Positions 42,478 through 51,503 of a DNA stretch of 64,000 bases are shown piece after piece (the first letter of the stretch is position 1; each line of letters begins with the position of its first letter). The position numbers and the translations under genes were made by a program. The DNA lies in assembly GCA_019745565.1 (NCBI GenBank), contig JAIESW010000003.1, forward strand, positions 1-64,000, in the 5' to 3' direction. The stretch is from Burkholderiales bacterium (GTDB lineage Bacteria; Pseudomonadota; Gammaproteobacteria; Burkholderiales; Ga0077523). Under the pieces are notes generated by a model that was not told the DNA's origin, did not search any database, and worked only from the letters and a program-made list of their open reading frames with translations.

Positions 42478-43449
42478 CTACGGAATCAGCACCGTGGACC
42501 CCGTCGTCTTGCGGCCTTCCAGATCGATGTGCGCCTGCTTCGCATCCTTGAGCGCGAACTTCTGGTTGATCCCGATCTTGACCTTGCCCGACTTCACCAC
42601 ATCGAACAGTTCCTTCGCGCCGGCGACCAGATCCTCGCGCCGTGCCGTGTAGGTCATCAGCGTCGGGCGCGTCACGTAGAAGGACCCCTTCGCCAGCACG
42701 TTGAGATCGACGCCGGTGACCGGCCCCGAGCCGTTGCCGAAAACCACCAGGAAGCCGCGCGGCTGCAGGCAGTCGAGCGAACCCGCGAAGGTGTCCTTGC
42801 CGACGGAGTCGAATACCACGGGCAGCTTCGCGCCGCCGGTGATCTCCTTCACACGCTCGGCGAAGTTCTCGCGCGTATAGACGATGGTGTGGTCGTAGCC
42901 GTGCGCCTTGGCGAGCTTCGCCTTCTCGTCCGAGCCGACGGTGCCGATGGTGGTGACGCCGAGCGCCTTCAGCCACTGGCCCGCGATCAGGCCGACGCCG
43001 CCGGCGGCGGCATGGAACAGCACGGTCTGGCCTTTCTGTACCGGATAAGTGCTGCGGATGAGGTACTGCGCGGTCAGGCCCTTCAGCATCATGGCAGCGG
43101 CCTGCTCGTCGGTGATACCGGCGGGAATCTTGACCAGCTTCTCCGCGGGCATCACGCGCACTTCGGAATAGCTCCCGGGCGGTCCGCCGGCGTAGGCGAC
43201 CCGATCACCGACTTTGAGAAAGTCCACGCCGGGCCCCAGTGCCTCGACCACACCGGCCCCTTCGAGGCCGATCCCGCTCGGCAGCGGCAACGGATACAGA
43301 CCCGAGCGGTGATAGGTATCGATGAAGTTGATGCCGATCGCGTTGTGCTTGACGCGGGCCTGGCCCGGGCCGGGTGCGCCCACTTCGACGTCCTCGTAGA
43401 CCAGCACCTCCGGTCCGCCGGTCTTGTGGAATCGGATTGCTTTTGTCAT
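42478..43449 (-). CDS. Quinone oxidoreductase-like MDR enzyme
   Basis: A 323-residue zinc-free medium-chain reductase (QOR/crotonase-reductase type). The N-terminal part (AIRFHKTGGPEVLVYEDVEVGAPGPGQ) and the cofactor motif HAAAGGVGLIAGQWLKALG are hallmark. The zinc ligands found in ADHs are absent. It reduces quinones or activated double bonds with NADPH. Adjacent cupin and SDR genes suggest a role with aromatic or ketonic intermediates. Confidence 0.92.
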   Translation of the reverse strand: MTKAIRFHKTGGPEVLVYEDVEVGAPGPGQARVKHNAIGINFIDTYHRSGLYPLPLPSGIGLEGAGVVEALGPGVDFLKVGDRVAYAGGPPGSYSEVRVMPAEKLVKIPAGITDEQAAAMMLKGLTAQYLIRSTYPVQKGQTVLFHAAAGGVGLIAGQWLKALGVTTIGTVGSDEKAKLAKAHGYDHTIVYTRENFAERVKEITGGAKLPVVFDSVGKDTFAGSLDCLQPRGFLVVFGNGSGPVTGVDLNVLAKGSFYVTRPTLMTYTARREDLVAGAKELFDVVKSGKVKIGINQKFALKDAKQAHIDLEGRKTTGSTVLIP

Positions 43450-43471
43450 TGCTGTCTCCTCGAAGCCTGTT

Positions 43472-43975
43472 CTAACGGATGAACCGGTTCACGTAGTCCG
43501 CGCCCAGTCCCACTTTTTCGTAGTGCTCGCGACACATGTCGATCTTGGTGTGTACGTCCTCGTAGCCGACGGTCTTGCCTTCCTCGTCGACGTACACCAT
43601 GGCGCCGTTCACGTTGAAGAACGTGATCATCTCCTTCGTGGGCGGATCCACGACGAGCGTGTGGACTTCGCCCGGCGGTTCGTAGACGAACCCGCCTTCC
43701 TCGGCGATCCAGTCGTGTTCGAGGTAGCGCCAACGGCCCTTGAGCACCAGGCCGGTGACCAGGGACGGATGGCGGTGGCGGCTCAGCACGCCGGTCTTGG
43801 TCACGCGCAGCAGGTTCCACCACTGGCCCGTGACGGTGTTCAGCATCAGCGGGCGGAACCACACGTCCGGCGCCTGCGGCACCCACACGCGGTCGTCGGT
43901 GGGGATCGCCATCTCGACGATCTCGGGCAGCATGCCCTTCGCGGAAAGATGGCTGACGCTGGCTGGGGCATTCAT
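43472..43975 (-). CDS. 2,4'-dihydroxyacetophenone-dioxygenase-like cupin
   Basis: A 167-residue cupin. The metal site is suggested by LSRHRHPSLVTGLVLKGRWRYLEHDW (His cluster) and by FVYEPPGEVHTLVV, as in the DAD/acetylacetone-dioxygenase group that cleaves a C-C bond with Fe(II) and O2. The N-terminal VWVPQAPDVWFRPLMLN is also characteristic. It is 22 nt upstream of the quinone oxidoreductase and 22 nt downstream of SDR 3. It would be the ring- or chain-cleaving step if the cluster degrades an aryl ketone; the substrate is not proven. Confidence 0.75.
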   Translation of the reverse strand: MNAPASVSHLSAKGMLPEIVEMAIPTDDRVWVPQAPDVWFRPLMLNTVTGQWWNLLRVTKTGVLSRHRHPSLVTGLVLKGRWRYLEHDWIAEEGGFVYEPPGEVHTLVVDPPTKEMITFFNVNGAMVYVDEEGKTVGYEDVHTKIDMCREHYEKVGLGADYVNRFIR

Positions 43976-43997
43976 GGTACTGGTCCTCGGGGGAGCT

Positions 43998-44729
43998 TCA
44001 GGAAATCAGGTAACCGCCGTCCACCGGCACGATCACGCCGGTCATGAAGGCGGCGGCGGGCGAGCAGAGAAACACCACCGCGCCCGCCACGTCTTCCGGT
44101 TCGCCCCATCGGCCCATGGGCGTGCGCTCCAGGATCGACCGGTTGCGGGCCTCGTCGGCCCGGAGCGTCGTGGTCAGCGGTGTGGCGATCCACCCGGGCG
44201 CCACGGCATTCACGCGGATTCTATCAGCCGCATACGCGATGGCGAGGGACTTCGTGAGCTGCGCGATGCCGCCCTTCGAAGCGCTGTAGCCCGGCACCAG
44301 ACCGCCGCCGAAGAACGACAGCATGGAGGCGATGTTCACGATGCTGCCACCCGAGACGCTGAGCTGGGGCCGGGCCGCGGCGCAACAGCGCATGGTGCCG
44401 GTCAGGTTCACGTCGAGCACCTGCTCGAACACGGCGACATCGTGCTCGGCCCCGCGGCGGATGATGCCCGCACAGTTGACGAGGACATCGATGCGATCGA
44501 GGGCACCGATCGTGGCGGTGACGGCCTCGCCGTCGGCCACGTCGAGCTGGACTGCCTCGAGGCCGACCGCCTTGCCGGCTTCGACTTCCGGCTGAGTGAC
44601 CCCGGTGACGACCACCCGGGCGCCGATTTCGGCAAGCCCCTTGGCGATGCCCAGACCGATGCCGCTGGTACCGCCGGTGACGAGGGCCACCTTGCCCTCG
44701 AGAAAGCGCGAAAACGTTCGTTGCGTCAT
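43998..44729 (-). CDS. Short-chain dehydrogenase/reductase 3
   Basis: A 243-residue SDR. The cofactor motif is TGGTSGIGLGIAKGLA, the Asn motif is VNCAGI and the catalytic Tyr-Lys lies in GYSASKGGI. It is the first gene of the run read toward lower coordinates from the LysR gene, with the DAD-like cupin next. The 336-bp gap to the LysR gene contains a repeat (copy e) and no other gene. Confidence 0.9.
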   Translation of the reverse strand: MTQRTFSRFLEGKVALVTGGTSGIGLGIAKGLAEIGARVVVTGVTQPEVEAGKAVGLEAVQLDVADGEAVTATIGALDRIDVLVNCAGIIRRGAEHDVAVFEQVLDVNLTGTMRCCAAARPQLSVSGGSIVNIASMLSFFGGGLVPGYSASKGGIAQLTKSLAIAYAADRIRVNAVAPGWIATPLTTTLRADEARNRSILERTPMGRWGEPEDVAGAVVFLCSPAAAFMTGVIVPVDGGYLIS

Positions 44730-44854
44730 GCGAGCAGCTTCTTGTTGTAGGTTGGAGCGGAAAACAAAAGCGTTCAGCGCGAATGGTACCGTCAGCCTCG
44801 CATCGCCCTGTCACCCTGTTTCATCGAAGGCAGGGGCGGGTGTCGATCGGATGG

Positions 44855-44942
44855 CCCCCATCCCAACCTTCCCCCAGCAAAGCTGGGGGAAGGGGTGTAA
44901 GGCTCCTTCCCCCGCGTCGCGGGGGAAGGTTGGGATGGGGGC
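44855..44942. repeat. BIME-like double-hairpin repeat, copy e (most symmetrical)
   Basis: CCCCCATCCCAACC and GGTTGGGATGGGGG are exact reverse complements flanking two hairpins: CTTCCCCCAGC-AAA-GCTGGGGGAAG and CTTCCCCCGCG-T-CGCGGGGGAAG. It occupies part of the 44730-45065 gap between the SDR 3 gene and the LysR gene. The rest of that gap shows nothing identifiable. Confidence 0.9.
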
Positions 44943-45065
44943 AGCGATCGATCTCACCGCGACAAACCATCGCCCCTGGCTCGATCTCGAAGCCAACATC
45001 TTCTCCAACGCGATGCATCGGAGAAGCAGCAAGCCATCGCGGCTGCAACGAAACGATCGCCGGCG

Positions 45066-46010
45066 TCAGGCCGGCTGGACCTGCCGCGTGCGCTGCTTCG
45101 CCCGTTTGCGCTCCACCTGCACCGCCCAGACTTCGCGAACGATGTCGCCGAGGGCAGCGACGGTCGGTTCGGATCCGCGCGCGCGCAGATGGATGAACTG
45201 CAGCGTCGTGGTGAGCCTGACGTCGCGCCAGAGGCAGACGCCGCCCCGGGCCGCGCTTTCCTGCGCCAGATCTTCGCGCATCAGCCCCAGACCCAATCCC
45301 GATTCCACCAGGGAACTCACGACGAACTCATCGTCCGCCTCGACCACCTTGGTGGGCGTGATGCCGTGTTGCCGGAACAGTCCGCTCGCGATCTGGTGGT
45401 GGGTGCTGATCGGCGGGGTCATGACCCACGGTTCACCCGCGATTTCCGTCCATGAAGCCTGCGCGATGCGATCCCGCCAGGCCGAGGGCGCGACGATGCG
45501 ATAGGTGATCTCGCGCAGCGGCATGGCGGCGACGTTCGGATGCTCCAGGTCGCCGTAGTAGAAACTCGCGTCGAGTTCGCCGTCCCGCACCTTCTCGAAG
45601 GCAGCCCCGGACACCTCGTGGTGGAAGCGGATCTCCAGACGCGGATAGCGTTCGATCGCGGCGCTCATGAGCCGGGCCACCCGGATGAACTCCGGATCCG
45701 ACACGGTACCGACCGTCACCACGCCCGCCACGTCGCCCTTGATGGACCGGGCCTCGTTGCGCAGGCCCTGCACCGCAGCGAGGACCTTCTGCGCCTCGGC
45801 GAGCAGACGTTCGCCCGCGGGCGTCAGGACCATGCCGTTCGGCCGGCGCTCGAACAGTTCGAGGTCCAGCAAGCCCTCGAGTGTCTTGATCTGGGCGCTC
45901 AGGGCCGGCTGGCTGATGTGCAGGCGTGCGGCTGCCCGGGTCATGTGACCCGCCTCGGCCACCGCCACAAAGCTCCGGATCAGGGTCAGTTCCACAGTGA
46001 ATCGGTCCAT
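45066..46010 (-). CDS. LysR-family transcriptional regulator
   Basis: A 314-residue LTTR: MDRFTVELTLIRSFVAVAEAGHMTRAAARLHISQPALSAQIKTLE is the HTH, followed by a co-inducer-binding domain (DPEFIRVARLMSAAIERYPRLEI...). It is the best candidate regulator of the SDR-cupin-QOR run downstream on the same strand, although LTTRs are usually divergent. The divergent gene here is the DUF3563 gene. ATG 46010 gives the correct LysR N-terminus; longer open frame upstream is not supported. A T-N11-A box was not confidently located. Confidence 0.9.
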   Translation of the reverse strand: MDRFTVELTLIRSFVAVAEAGHMTRAAARLHISQPALSAQIKTLEGLLDLELFERRPNGMVLTPAGERLLAEAQKVLAAVQGLRNEARSIKGDVAGVVTVGTVSDPEFIRVARLMSAAIERYPRLEIRFHHEVSGAAFEKVRDGELDASFYYGDLEHPNVAAMPLREITYRIVAPSAWRDRIAQASWTEIAGEPWVMTPPISTHHQIASGLFRQHGITPTKVVEADDEFVVSSLVESGLGLGLMREDLAQESAARGGVCLWRDVRLTTTLQFIHLRARGSEPTVAALGDIVREVWAVQVERKRAKQRTRQVQPA

Positions 46011-46189
46011 TGCACCCACGGCCGATACTAGCACAGAACTGCTGCGATGCAGCATGCGTCCTGGCATGCCATAACCGGCGTCGATGACGGTCATCCGAAC
46101 ATACGATTGGCGACCGGTCCACAGGCTCCGATAGAGTCCCGACATGGGTTCAAACCCATTTCTCTTCATGTAATTGGAGGACATCACCT

Positions 46190-46540
46190 ATGTCCGAATC
46201 CTGGACGAGATCGGAGCGGCTGGCCTTGCTGCTGGCCTGCGGAAGCCCGGGCAGCGCAGCGGCATATCATGGTTTGGCGCCCCGGTTCGAGGTTGATTTG
46301 ATGCAACGCAACGGACGGGAGACCCGGGTTTCGCAGCGGGTCTCCGACCACAGGCAGGCATTGCCGGCGCTGCGGAACTGGCTCGCCCGGCTGTCGCGAC
46401 CGTTCCGCGAATCGATCTGGCAGCGCGAGCTCCGCGACCGTGAGGCTTATCTCGCCGGCGCACAGAACCTTGCCGACGTTGAAACCCGCATGCGGGCGCT
46501 TGAGCGCGCCGCTTTTTCCCATCAGGGCGTGTTCGGTTGA
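46190..46540 (+). CDS. DUF3563-family protein
   Basis: A 116-residue protein. Its C-terminal ~45 residues (RPFRESIWQRELRDREAYLAGAQNLADVETRMRAL) match the DUF3563 pattern common in Burkholderiales, where it is usually a ~50-residue protein. Here it carries an additional ~65-residue N-terminal segment (SESWTRSERLALLLACGSPGSAAAYHGL) that I cannot assign. GGAGGACATCACCT precedes the ATG. It is divergent from the LysR gene and probably co-oriented with the DJ-1-like gene. No function is known. Confidence 0.75.
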   Translation: MSESWTRSERLALLLACGSPGSAAAYHGLAPRFEVDLMQRNGRETRVSQRVSDHRQALPALRNWLARLSRPFRESIWQRELRDREAYLAGAQNLADVETRMRALERAAFSHQGVFG

Positions 46541-46581
46541 ACCGATCGACCGGCCGCCCCGAATCTCCAGGAGTCATGCCC

Positions 46582-47340
46582 ATGAAACTGCTCATCCGAA
46601 CGATGATCGCGACGCTCGGCGTCGTGGCACTGCAACTGATGTCCGGCACAGCCAGTTCCCGCGCAGCGGTGGACGACGAGTTGCCGCCCCACGCACGCCT
46701 CATGCAGTTCCTGCTGCAGGAGGTCGAGGATCCGCAGGCACTCGCCGGCTATCGTGTCGCGATCCTCGCAACCGACGGTGCGGATGGATTCGACCTCGAT
46801 GTGCCCAGGCGCTTCCTGACGGAACGCGGCGCCACCGTGGACGTGGTCGTGCCGCGACCGGCGGCGCTCGTGCGCGCGACGGGCTCGGGGGCCGTCATCC
46901 AACAGCGAACCCACGTGGGTCTGATCAATCCCACGGGTGAGGCCGACGAAGCGACCATCGATCGCTTCGTCGACCAGGCCACCCCGGAGAGCTACGACGC
47001 CGTCTACGTGCCCGGTCATCGGCGATCGGTCGACAGCCTCGCCTCCGAGGAGAGCATCGCCTTCCTGCAGGCCGCAGTCCGCTCCGGCAAACCGGTCTTC
47101 GCGGCGGACCGGGCGGTCACGGTGATCGTCCGGGCCGGTCTGTTCGACGGTCTGCTGCAGACGCGAGGCTTCGCGGGTGCCGAGGGCACGCTGCGCGGTG
47201 CGGCCTACCATCCCGCGGCGGATCGCGACCGCGGCACCCTCGCCGGCATCTACATGAGCCGCAGCGCGTTTGAGATGCCGCAGATGATGGAGCACCTCGC
47301 GGCAGCGCTGGTCGCCAAACCGGCGCGGGTCGAACGCTAG
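46582..47340 (+). CDS. Exported DJ-1/PfpI-like protein lacking the catalytic cysteine
   Basis: A 252-residue protein. A signal peptide (IATLGVVALQLMSGTASSRAA) is followed by a DJ-1/PfpI fold: VAILATDGADGFDLDVPRRFLTERGATVDVVVP and YDAVYVPGHRRSVDSLASEESIAFLQAAVRSGKPVFAADRAV. In this superfamily the nucleophile elbow is usually A-x-C-H-G and a Glu sits near the first strand (GVEE). Here the elbow reads AADRAV and the Glu position is Ala/Asp. There is no cysteine in the whole protein. It is likely a non-enzymatic binding protein. ATG 46582 has AGGAG at good spacing. Confidence 0.72.
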   Translation: MKLLIRTMIATLGVVALQLMSGTASSRAAVDDELPPHARLMQFLLQEVEDPQALAGYRVAILATDGADGFDLDVPRRFLTERGATVDVVVPRPAALVRATGSGAVIQQRTHVGLINPTGEADEATIDRFVDQATPESYDAVYVPGHRRSVDSLASEESIAFLQAAVRSGKPVFAADRAVTVIVRAGLFDGLLQTRGFAGAEGTLRGAAYHPAADRDRGTLAGIYMSRSAFEMPQMMEHLAAALVAKPARVER

Positions 47341-47461
47341 CCCGTCAGCCCCGGGGATCGAGGTTGCGCCGCAAGGGCAGCCTCGACTCAGCAAGGCGGC
47401 CGCCGGGAATCACTGCGGGTCGGCAGCGCCGGAGAGCCGGGTCACCCGCCGCCCGCTTCGG

Positions 47462-48676
47462 TCAGTGCCGGCGGATGAAGTCGCGGATGCGGGGGTAGAC
47501 CCGCTCGCGGTAGCGGCGCCCGCTGAAGATGCCGTAGTGGCCGACACCGTCCACGAGAAAGTGATCGCGGCGGGACTTCGGGATGTTCGTGCAGAGCGTG
47601 TGCGCCGCTTCGGTCTGACCGACGCCCGAGATGTCGTCCAGCTCGCCTTCGATGGTGAACAGCGCCGTCTTCGTGATGGCGGAAGGATCGACGCGCTGAC
47701 CGCGCACGTCCCACGTGCCGTTGGCGAGCGCGTGTTCCTTGAAGGCCACGCGCAGCGTTTCGAGGTAGTACTCGGCCGGCATGTCGAGCACCGCGTTGTA
47801 TTCGTCGTAGAAGCGGCGATGGGCTTCGGCACTTTCGCCGTCGCCGGTCACGAGATGATTGAAGAATTCCCGATGCGCTTCCACGTGACGATGCGCGTTC
47901 ATCGCGATGAAGCTCGCGTGCTGCAGGAAACCGGGATACACGCGGCGGCCCATACCGGGATACTTCGCGGGCACGCGCTGGATGACACGGCTCTCGAACC
48001 ACGACAGCGGACGCCCGGTGGCGAAGTTGTTCACTTCCGTCGGGCTCTTCCTCGTGTCGATGGGGCCACCCATCATGGTCATGGTGCGCGGTGCGATCTT
48101 GTCGCCGTTGGCCGCCATGAGCGCAACGGCGGCGAGCACCGGCACGGTGGGCTGGCATACCGAGACCAGATGGACGTCGGGGCCGAGGAAGCGGATGAAC
48201 TCCTGCACGTACTCGACGTAGTCGTCGAGGTGGAAGTGGCCCTCGTGCACCGGGACCATGCGCGCGTCGATCCAGTCGGTGATGTAGACCTCGTGCTCCG
48301 GCAGCATGGTGCGCACCGTGTCGCGCAGCAGCGTCGAATGGTGTCCCGAGAGCGGTGCGACCACGAGCACTATCGGATCGTTGCGTTCGGTCTCACGCTT
48401 GAAATGCAGCAGATGACAGAACGGCTTGATCACCGCCTTCTCGATCTTCACCGGCACGGTCTTGCCGCCGATGACAGTCGAATCGATGCCCCACTGCGGT
48501 TTCTCGTAGCGGCGGACCAGCCGCATGAGCAACTCGTTCGCCGCGGCCATGCCCCGGGCGATGGGCGTATAGCTCCATGGACTCTGGGGGTGCGTGAACA
48601 GCGTATGGGTCGCAGCCGCAGCCGTCGCAAACGGGGCCAGCAGGGCGTGCTGAAGCTCGTGCATTGTGTACAACAT
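47462..48676 (-). CDS. phaZ: Intracellular polyhydroxyalkanoate depolymerase
   Basis: A 404-residue alpha/beta hydrolase of the PhaZ family. The lipase-box-like nucleophile elbow is VSVCQPTVP, with Cys in place of Ser as in Ralstonia-type PhaZ1. MHELQHALLAPFATAAAATHTLFTHPQSPWSYTPIARGMAA is the characteristic N-terminus. It hydrolyses stored poly(3-hydroxybutyrate) to mobilise carbon. GGAGGT lies 8 nt before ATG 48676, which is chosen over ATG 48700. No phaC or phasin gene is adjacent. Confidence 0.9.
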   Translation of the reverse strand: MLYTMHELQHALLAPFATAAAATHTLFTHPQSPWSYTPIARGMAAANELLMRLVRRYEKPQWGIDSTVIGGKTVPVKIEKAVIKPFCHLLHFKRETERNDPIVLVVAPLSGHHSTLLRDTVRTMLPEHEVYITDWIDARMVPVHEGHFHLDDYVEYVQEFIRFLGPDVHLVSVCQPTVPVLAAVALMAANGDKIAPRTMTMMGGPIDTRKSPTEVNNFATGRPLSWFESRVIQRVPAKYPGMGRRVYPGFLQHASFIAMNAHRHVEAHREFFNHLVTGDGESAEAHRRFYDEYNAVLDMPAEYYLETLRVAFKEHALANGTWDVRGQRVDPSAITKTALFTIEGELDDISGVGQTEAAHTLCTNIPKSRRDHFLVDGVGHYGIFSGRRYRERVYPRIRDFIRRH

Positions 48677-48957
48677 GTTTCCGTGACCTCCGTGCAGCAC
48701 CGCCCGAACCTCCCGCTAAGCGGCGCAACCTATTGTTATGCAACAGCTTCTAGGCTCGATCGCGCTTCGACTCTAGCGACCGCACCCGGATGCGTCAAGC
48801 TGCTGCAACACGGCATCGGGTCCATGCTGCAGTGCATCCACATGTTCAGTAACGGCCGCGCAGGCCTTGGCTTCACTCCGTTTTGCTCATCGCGGCCGGT
48901 TTTCGCGGGGGGTCGTGCTAGATTCCGCCCCTGCCCGGAACCCCTCGGAGTCGTTCG

Positions 48958-49992
48958 ATGATTCGCCTGTTTCTCATCATGGTCTTTGCCATGACCGCCT
49001 GCATCGCCACGCCGACACTCGCGGCCGACTGCCGTACCGACATCAAGGTCCACGAAGCGATGATCCCGTCCGACACCGGCGGCATCGATCTCTACGTGCG
49101 CAACAAGCGTTGGGGATGCACCCTTTCCGGCGGATCCGAGCGCGTGCTGCTGTACGTCCATGGCGCGACCTATCCGTCGGAGACGGCGTTCGACCTGACG
49201 CTCGACGGGCAATCGTGGATGGACTATCTCGCCGCGCACGGGTGGGACGTGTGGCTCGTGGATCTGCGCGGCTACGGCCGCAGTACACGCCCGCCGGAGA
49301 TGGAACAGCCCGCCGCCGACAACCCGCCCATCGTCACCACCGATGTGGCGATCCGCGACGTGGGCAGCGCGGTCGAACACGTGCGCAGGGTCACCGGCGT
49401 CGACAAGGTCACCCTGCTCGGCTGGTCCTGGGGCACGACCATCATGGGCGGCTACGCAGCCACCCATCCCGACAAGGTGGACCGGCTGGTGCTCTATGCA
49501 CCGGTGTGGCTGCGCACCACCCCGTCGCAGCTCGCCGGCAGCGGCCCGTTACCTGCCTATCGCACCGTCACGAAGGATGCCGCCAAACAGCGCTGGCTGA
49601 ACGGCGTGCCCGACGACAAGAAGGGCGATCTCATTCCGGCGGGCTGGTTCGAAGCCTGGGCCGACGCCACTTGGGCCACCGACCCCAAGTCCGCAGCCTC
49701 CGGACAGTTGCGCGCGCCCAACGGCGTGATCAAGGACCTCCGCGAGTACTGGCTCGCCGACAAGCCCTACTACGACGCCGCGAAGATCCAGGCCCCGACG
49801 CTGCTCGTGGTCGCCGAATGGGACCAGGACACGCCGCCGTACATGGCCCAGACGCTGTTCGGCAAACTCTCCTCGGCACCCCGGAAGCGCCTGGTCCTGA
49901 TCGGCGAGGGCACCCATACCGTCATCATGGAGCGCAACCGCCTGCAGCTCTTCCGCGAGGTGCAGCTGTTCCTCGACGAAGCGGCCCCCTGA
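48958..49992 (+). CDS. Exported alpha/beta hydrolase
   Basis: A 344-residue secreted hydrolase with a signal peptide (LFLIMVFAMTACIATPTLAAD). The nucleophile elbow is GWSWGT (Ser157), the acid is Asp289 or Asp291 (AEWDQDTP), and the His is H320 (GEGTHTV). The fold's LYVHGATYPSETAF loop and DLRGYGRSTRP are visible. Substrate unknown. It is divergent from phaZ and convergent with a small conserved gene. Confidence 0.85.
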   Translation: MIRLFLIMVFAMTACIATPTLAADCRTDIKVHEAMIPSDTGGIDLYVRNKRWGCTLSGGSERVLLYVHGATYPSETAFDLTLDGQSWMDYLAAHGWDVWLVDLRGYGRSTRPPEMEQPAADNPPIVTTDVAIRDVGSAVEHVRRVTGVDKVTLLGWSWGTTIMGGYAATHPDKVDRLVLYAPVWLRTTPSQLAGSGPLPAYRTVTKDAAKQRWLNGVPDDKKGDLIPAGWFEAWADATWATDPKSAASGQLRAPNGVIKDLREYWLADKPYYDAAKIQAPTLLVVAEWDQDTPPYMAQTLFGKLSSAPRKRLVLIGEGTHTVIMERNRLQLFREVQLFLDEAAP

Positions 49993-50016
49993 CTGCCGCG
50001 ACCGCGGGGGTCCGTC

Positions 50017-50298
50017 CTAGCGCGGGACGTACCGGCGCGCCGCGTTCGGATGATGCTCGATGAAGTGGCGCAGGCAGCAGCGCAGCAGAGCCGCCCGCCG
50101 ATAGTCGTGCATGCGGTGGGCGCGTTCGATGTCGTCGCGGATCATCGCGCTCACCCGGCACTGGCCGTCGGCGGTCAGCATCAGATAGCTGCCCAGTTCC
50201 GCCGCGGCCATCTCGGGAATGTGTTCATGCTCGGCGATGGCGAGCACTTCCTCCTCGGTCAGTTCCGACAGCGCGATGCAATCCTCCAGCGTCAGCAT
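50017..50298 (-). CDS. Conserved small hypothetical protein
   Basis: A 93-residue protein starting MLTLEDCIALSELTEEEVLAIAEHEHIPEMAAAELGSYL. This opening is a pattern I associate with an uncharacterised conserved betaproteobacterial family. The C-terminal half has two more Cys (LLRCCLRHFIEHHP) and several His. GGGAGG lies before ATG 50298. It is too short for a recognised domain; possible metal binding is inference from its Cys/His content. Confidence 0.72.
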   Translation of the reverse strand: MLTLEDCIALSELTEEEVLAIAEHEHIPEMAAAELGSYLMLTADGQCRVSAMIRDDIERAHRMHDYRRAALLRCCLRHFIEHHPNAARRYVPR

Positions 50299-50373
50299 GG
50301 CGTCCTCCCTTCTGCCGCTTCGAGGGTTGCATCTCACTCCCGGGCGCGGCGCCGCGCCTTGATCCAGGACAAA

Positions 50374-51459
50374 TCAGTGCCGCAGCAGGTTGAACGGACC
50401 CGGCTGGACCAGCGGCTCGGCCGCCTTCACTTCGGCATGAACCGTCACCGATTGCACGCGGCAGTCGCGCAGCAGTTCGCGAACGGCAAGTTCCACCCGC
50501 CCCACGTCGTCCGCGGCCGTCAGCGGCCACGCGTGGGCATGGCGCAGCATCGGATCGAGCGGTGAGAGCAGATCCACGCGGATCGTTCCGTCGTCGCGCG
50601 CGGAAACGTCCGCCACCGGGTCGCCGGTCTCCGACCGGATGCGCCGGATCGCGCCGGTCGCGAAGAGATTGAACGCCAGCTCCGCCCGCGCGAAGCGACC
50701 GTCTTCCAGCGCAGCGAACCACGGTCGGGGCGCACGCGGCAGCGGCAGCAGGCTCAAGCCTTCCTCGCCGAGCTGACGCGCCAGCTGCTGCGACAGCGGC
50801 ATGCCCCAGCGCCCCACCTGGCTCGAGCGCTCCAGGAACCCCGGCAGATCCGCCGGCGTGACCGAGGCACCGGCGAGGAACCGTAGGTGCACCTGTTCGT
50901 CGGCCTTGGCGATGTCGATCCCTGCGGGCTCGATGAGCGAATCGGGACCGCCCGTGCCGAGTCCACGCACGACATCGAACAGGCGTCGCGGCGACACCAC
51001 GGCCGCCGCCTCGAAGGTTCCCAGCGCGTTGCTCAAACCGAAATTCTCCACCGCCCCCAGCGCGCCCGCTTCCTTGAGCAAAGCCGTGATGGGCGCCACG
51101 TCCGGCACGATCCCGGCGATGCGGGCCGGAGCCTTGCCGCCCACCACGAACAGGATCGGCAGCAGGAACACCCGCGCCAGCAGCGCGACGTCCTCATCGT
51201 CTCCCGCGCCGTTGATGGCCATGTCAACGGCTTCCGCAATCGCTGCTGCAGCAGGACCCGATGCCTCGTCGAGTGCCGCGAGCACCGCAGCCTCGTCGCC
51301 CCGTTGCAGCAGCTTGCGCACTGCGCCGGCGAGGCGGCTCACGAACAGGGCCTCGCTGCCGGAGCCCACGGACTGCACGGCCGCGGCCACGGCAGCCGAA
51401 AGCGGATGATCGGCTCGCAGGGCGCGCCGGGGACGGGGATCGGGGAGGCTGGTCTTCAT
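50374..51459 (-). CDS. Hypothetical protein, 361 aa
   Basis: I do not recognise this family. The protein is Ala/Leu-rich and mostly helical (AAVLAALDEASGPAAAAIAEAVDMAI, LLARVFLLPILFVVGG), with no signal peptide in the chosen start and no Cys/His cluster except a C-terminal CRVQSVTVHAE. The middle may contain short membrane-associated helices. The start at 51459 (MKTSLPDPRPR) is chosen because the longer frame (51525) overlaps the porin gene. Codon usage matches neighbours, so it is likely a real gene rather than a shadow. Confidence 0.65.
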   Translation of the reverse strand: MKTSLPDPRPRRALRADHPLSAAVAAAVQSVGSGSEALFVSRLAGAVRKLLQRGDEAAVLAALDEASGPAAAAIAEAVDMAINGAGDDEDVALLARVFLLPILFVVGGKAPARIAGIVPDVAPITALLKEAGALGAVENFGLSNALGTFEAAAVVSPRRLFDVVRGLGTGGPDSLIEPAGIDIAKADEQVHLRFLAGASVTPADLPGFLERSSQVGRWGMPLSQQLARQLGEEGLSLLPLPRAPRPWFAALEDGRFARAELAFNLFATGAIRRIRSETGDPVADVSARDDGTIRVDLLSPLDPMLRHAHAWPLTAADDVGRVELAVRELLRDCRVQSVTVHAEVKAAEPLVQPGPFNLLRH

Positions 51460-51503
51460 CGAAGCTGCAGGGTTGAACGAAGCGGGATTATCCCGTGGGT
51501 CGG

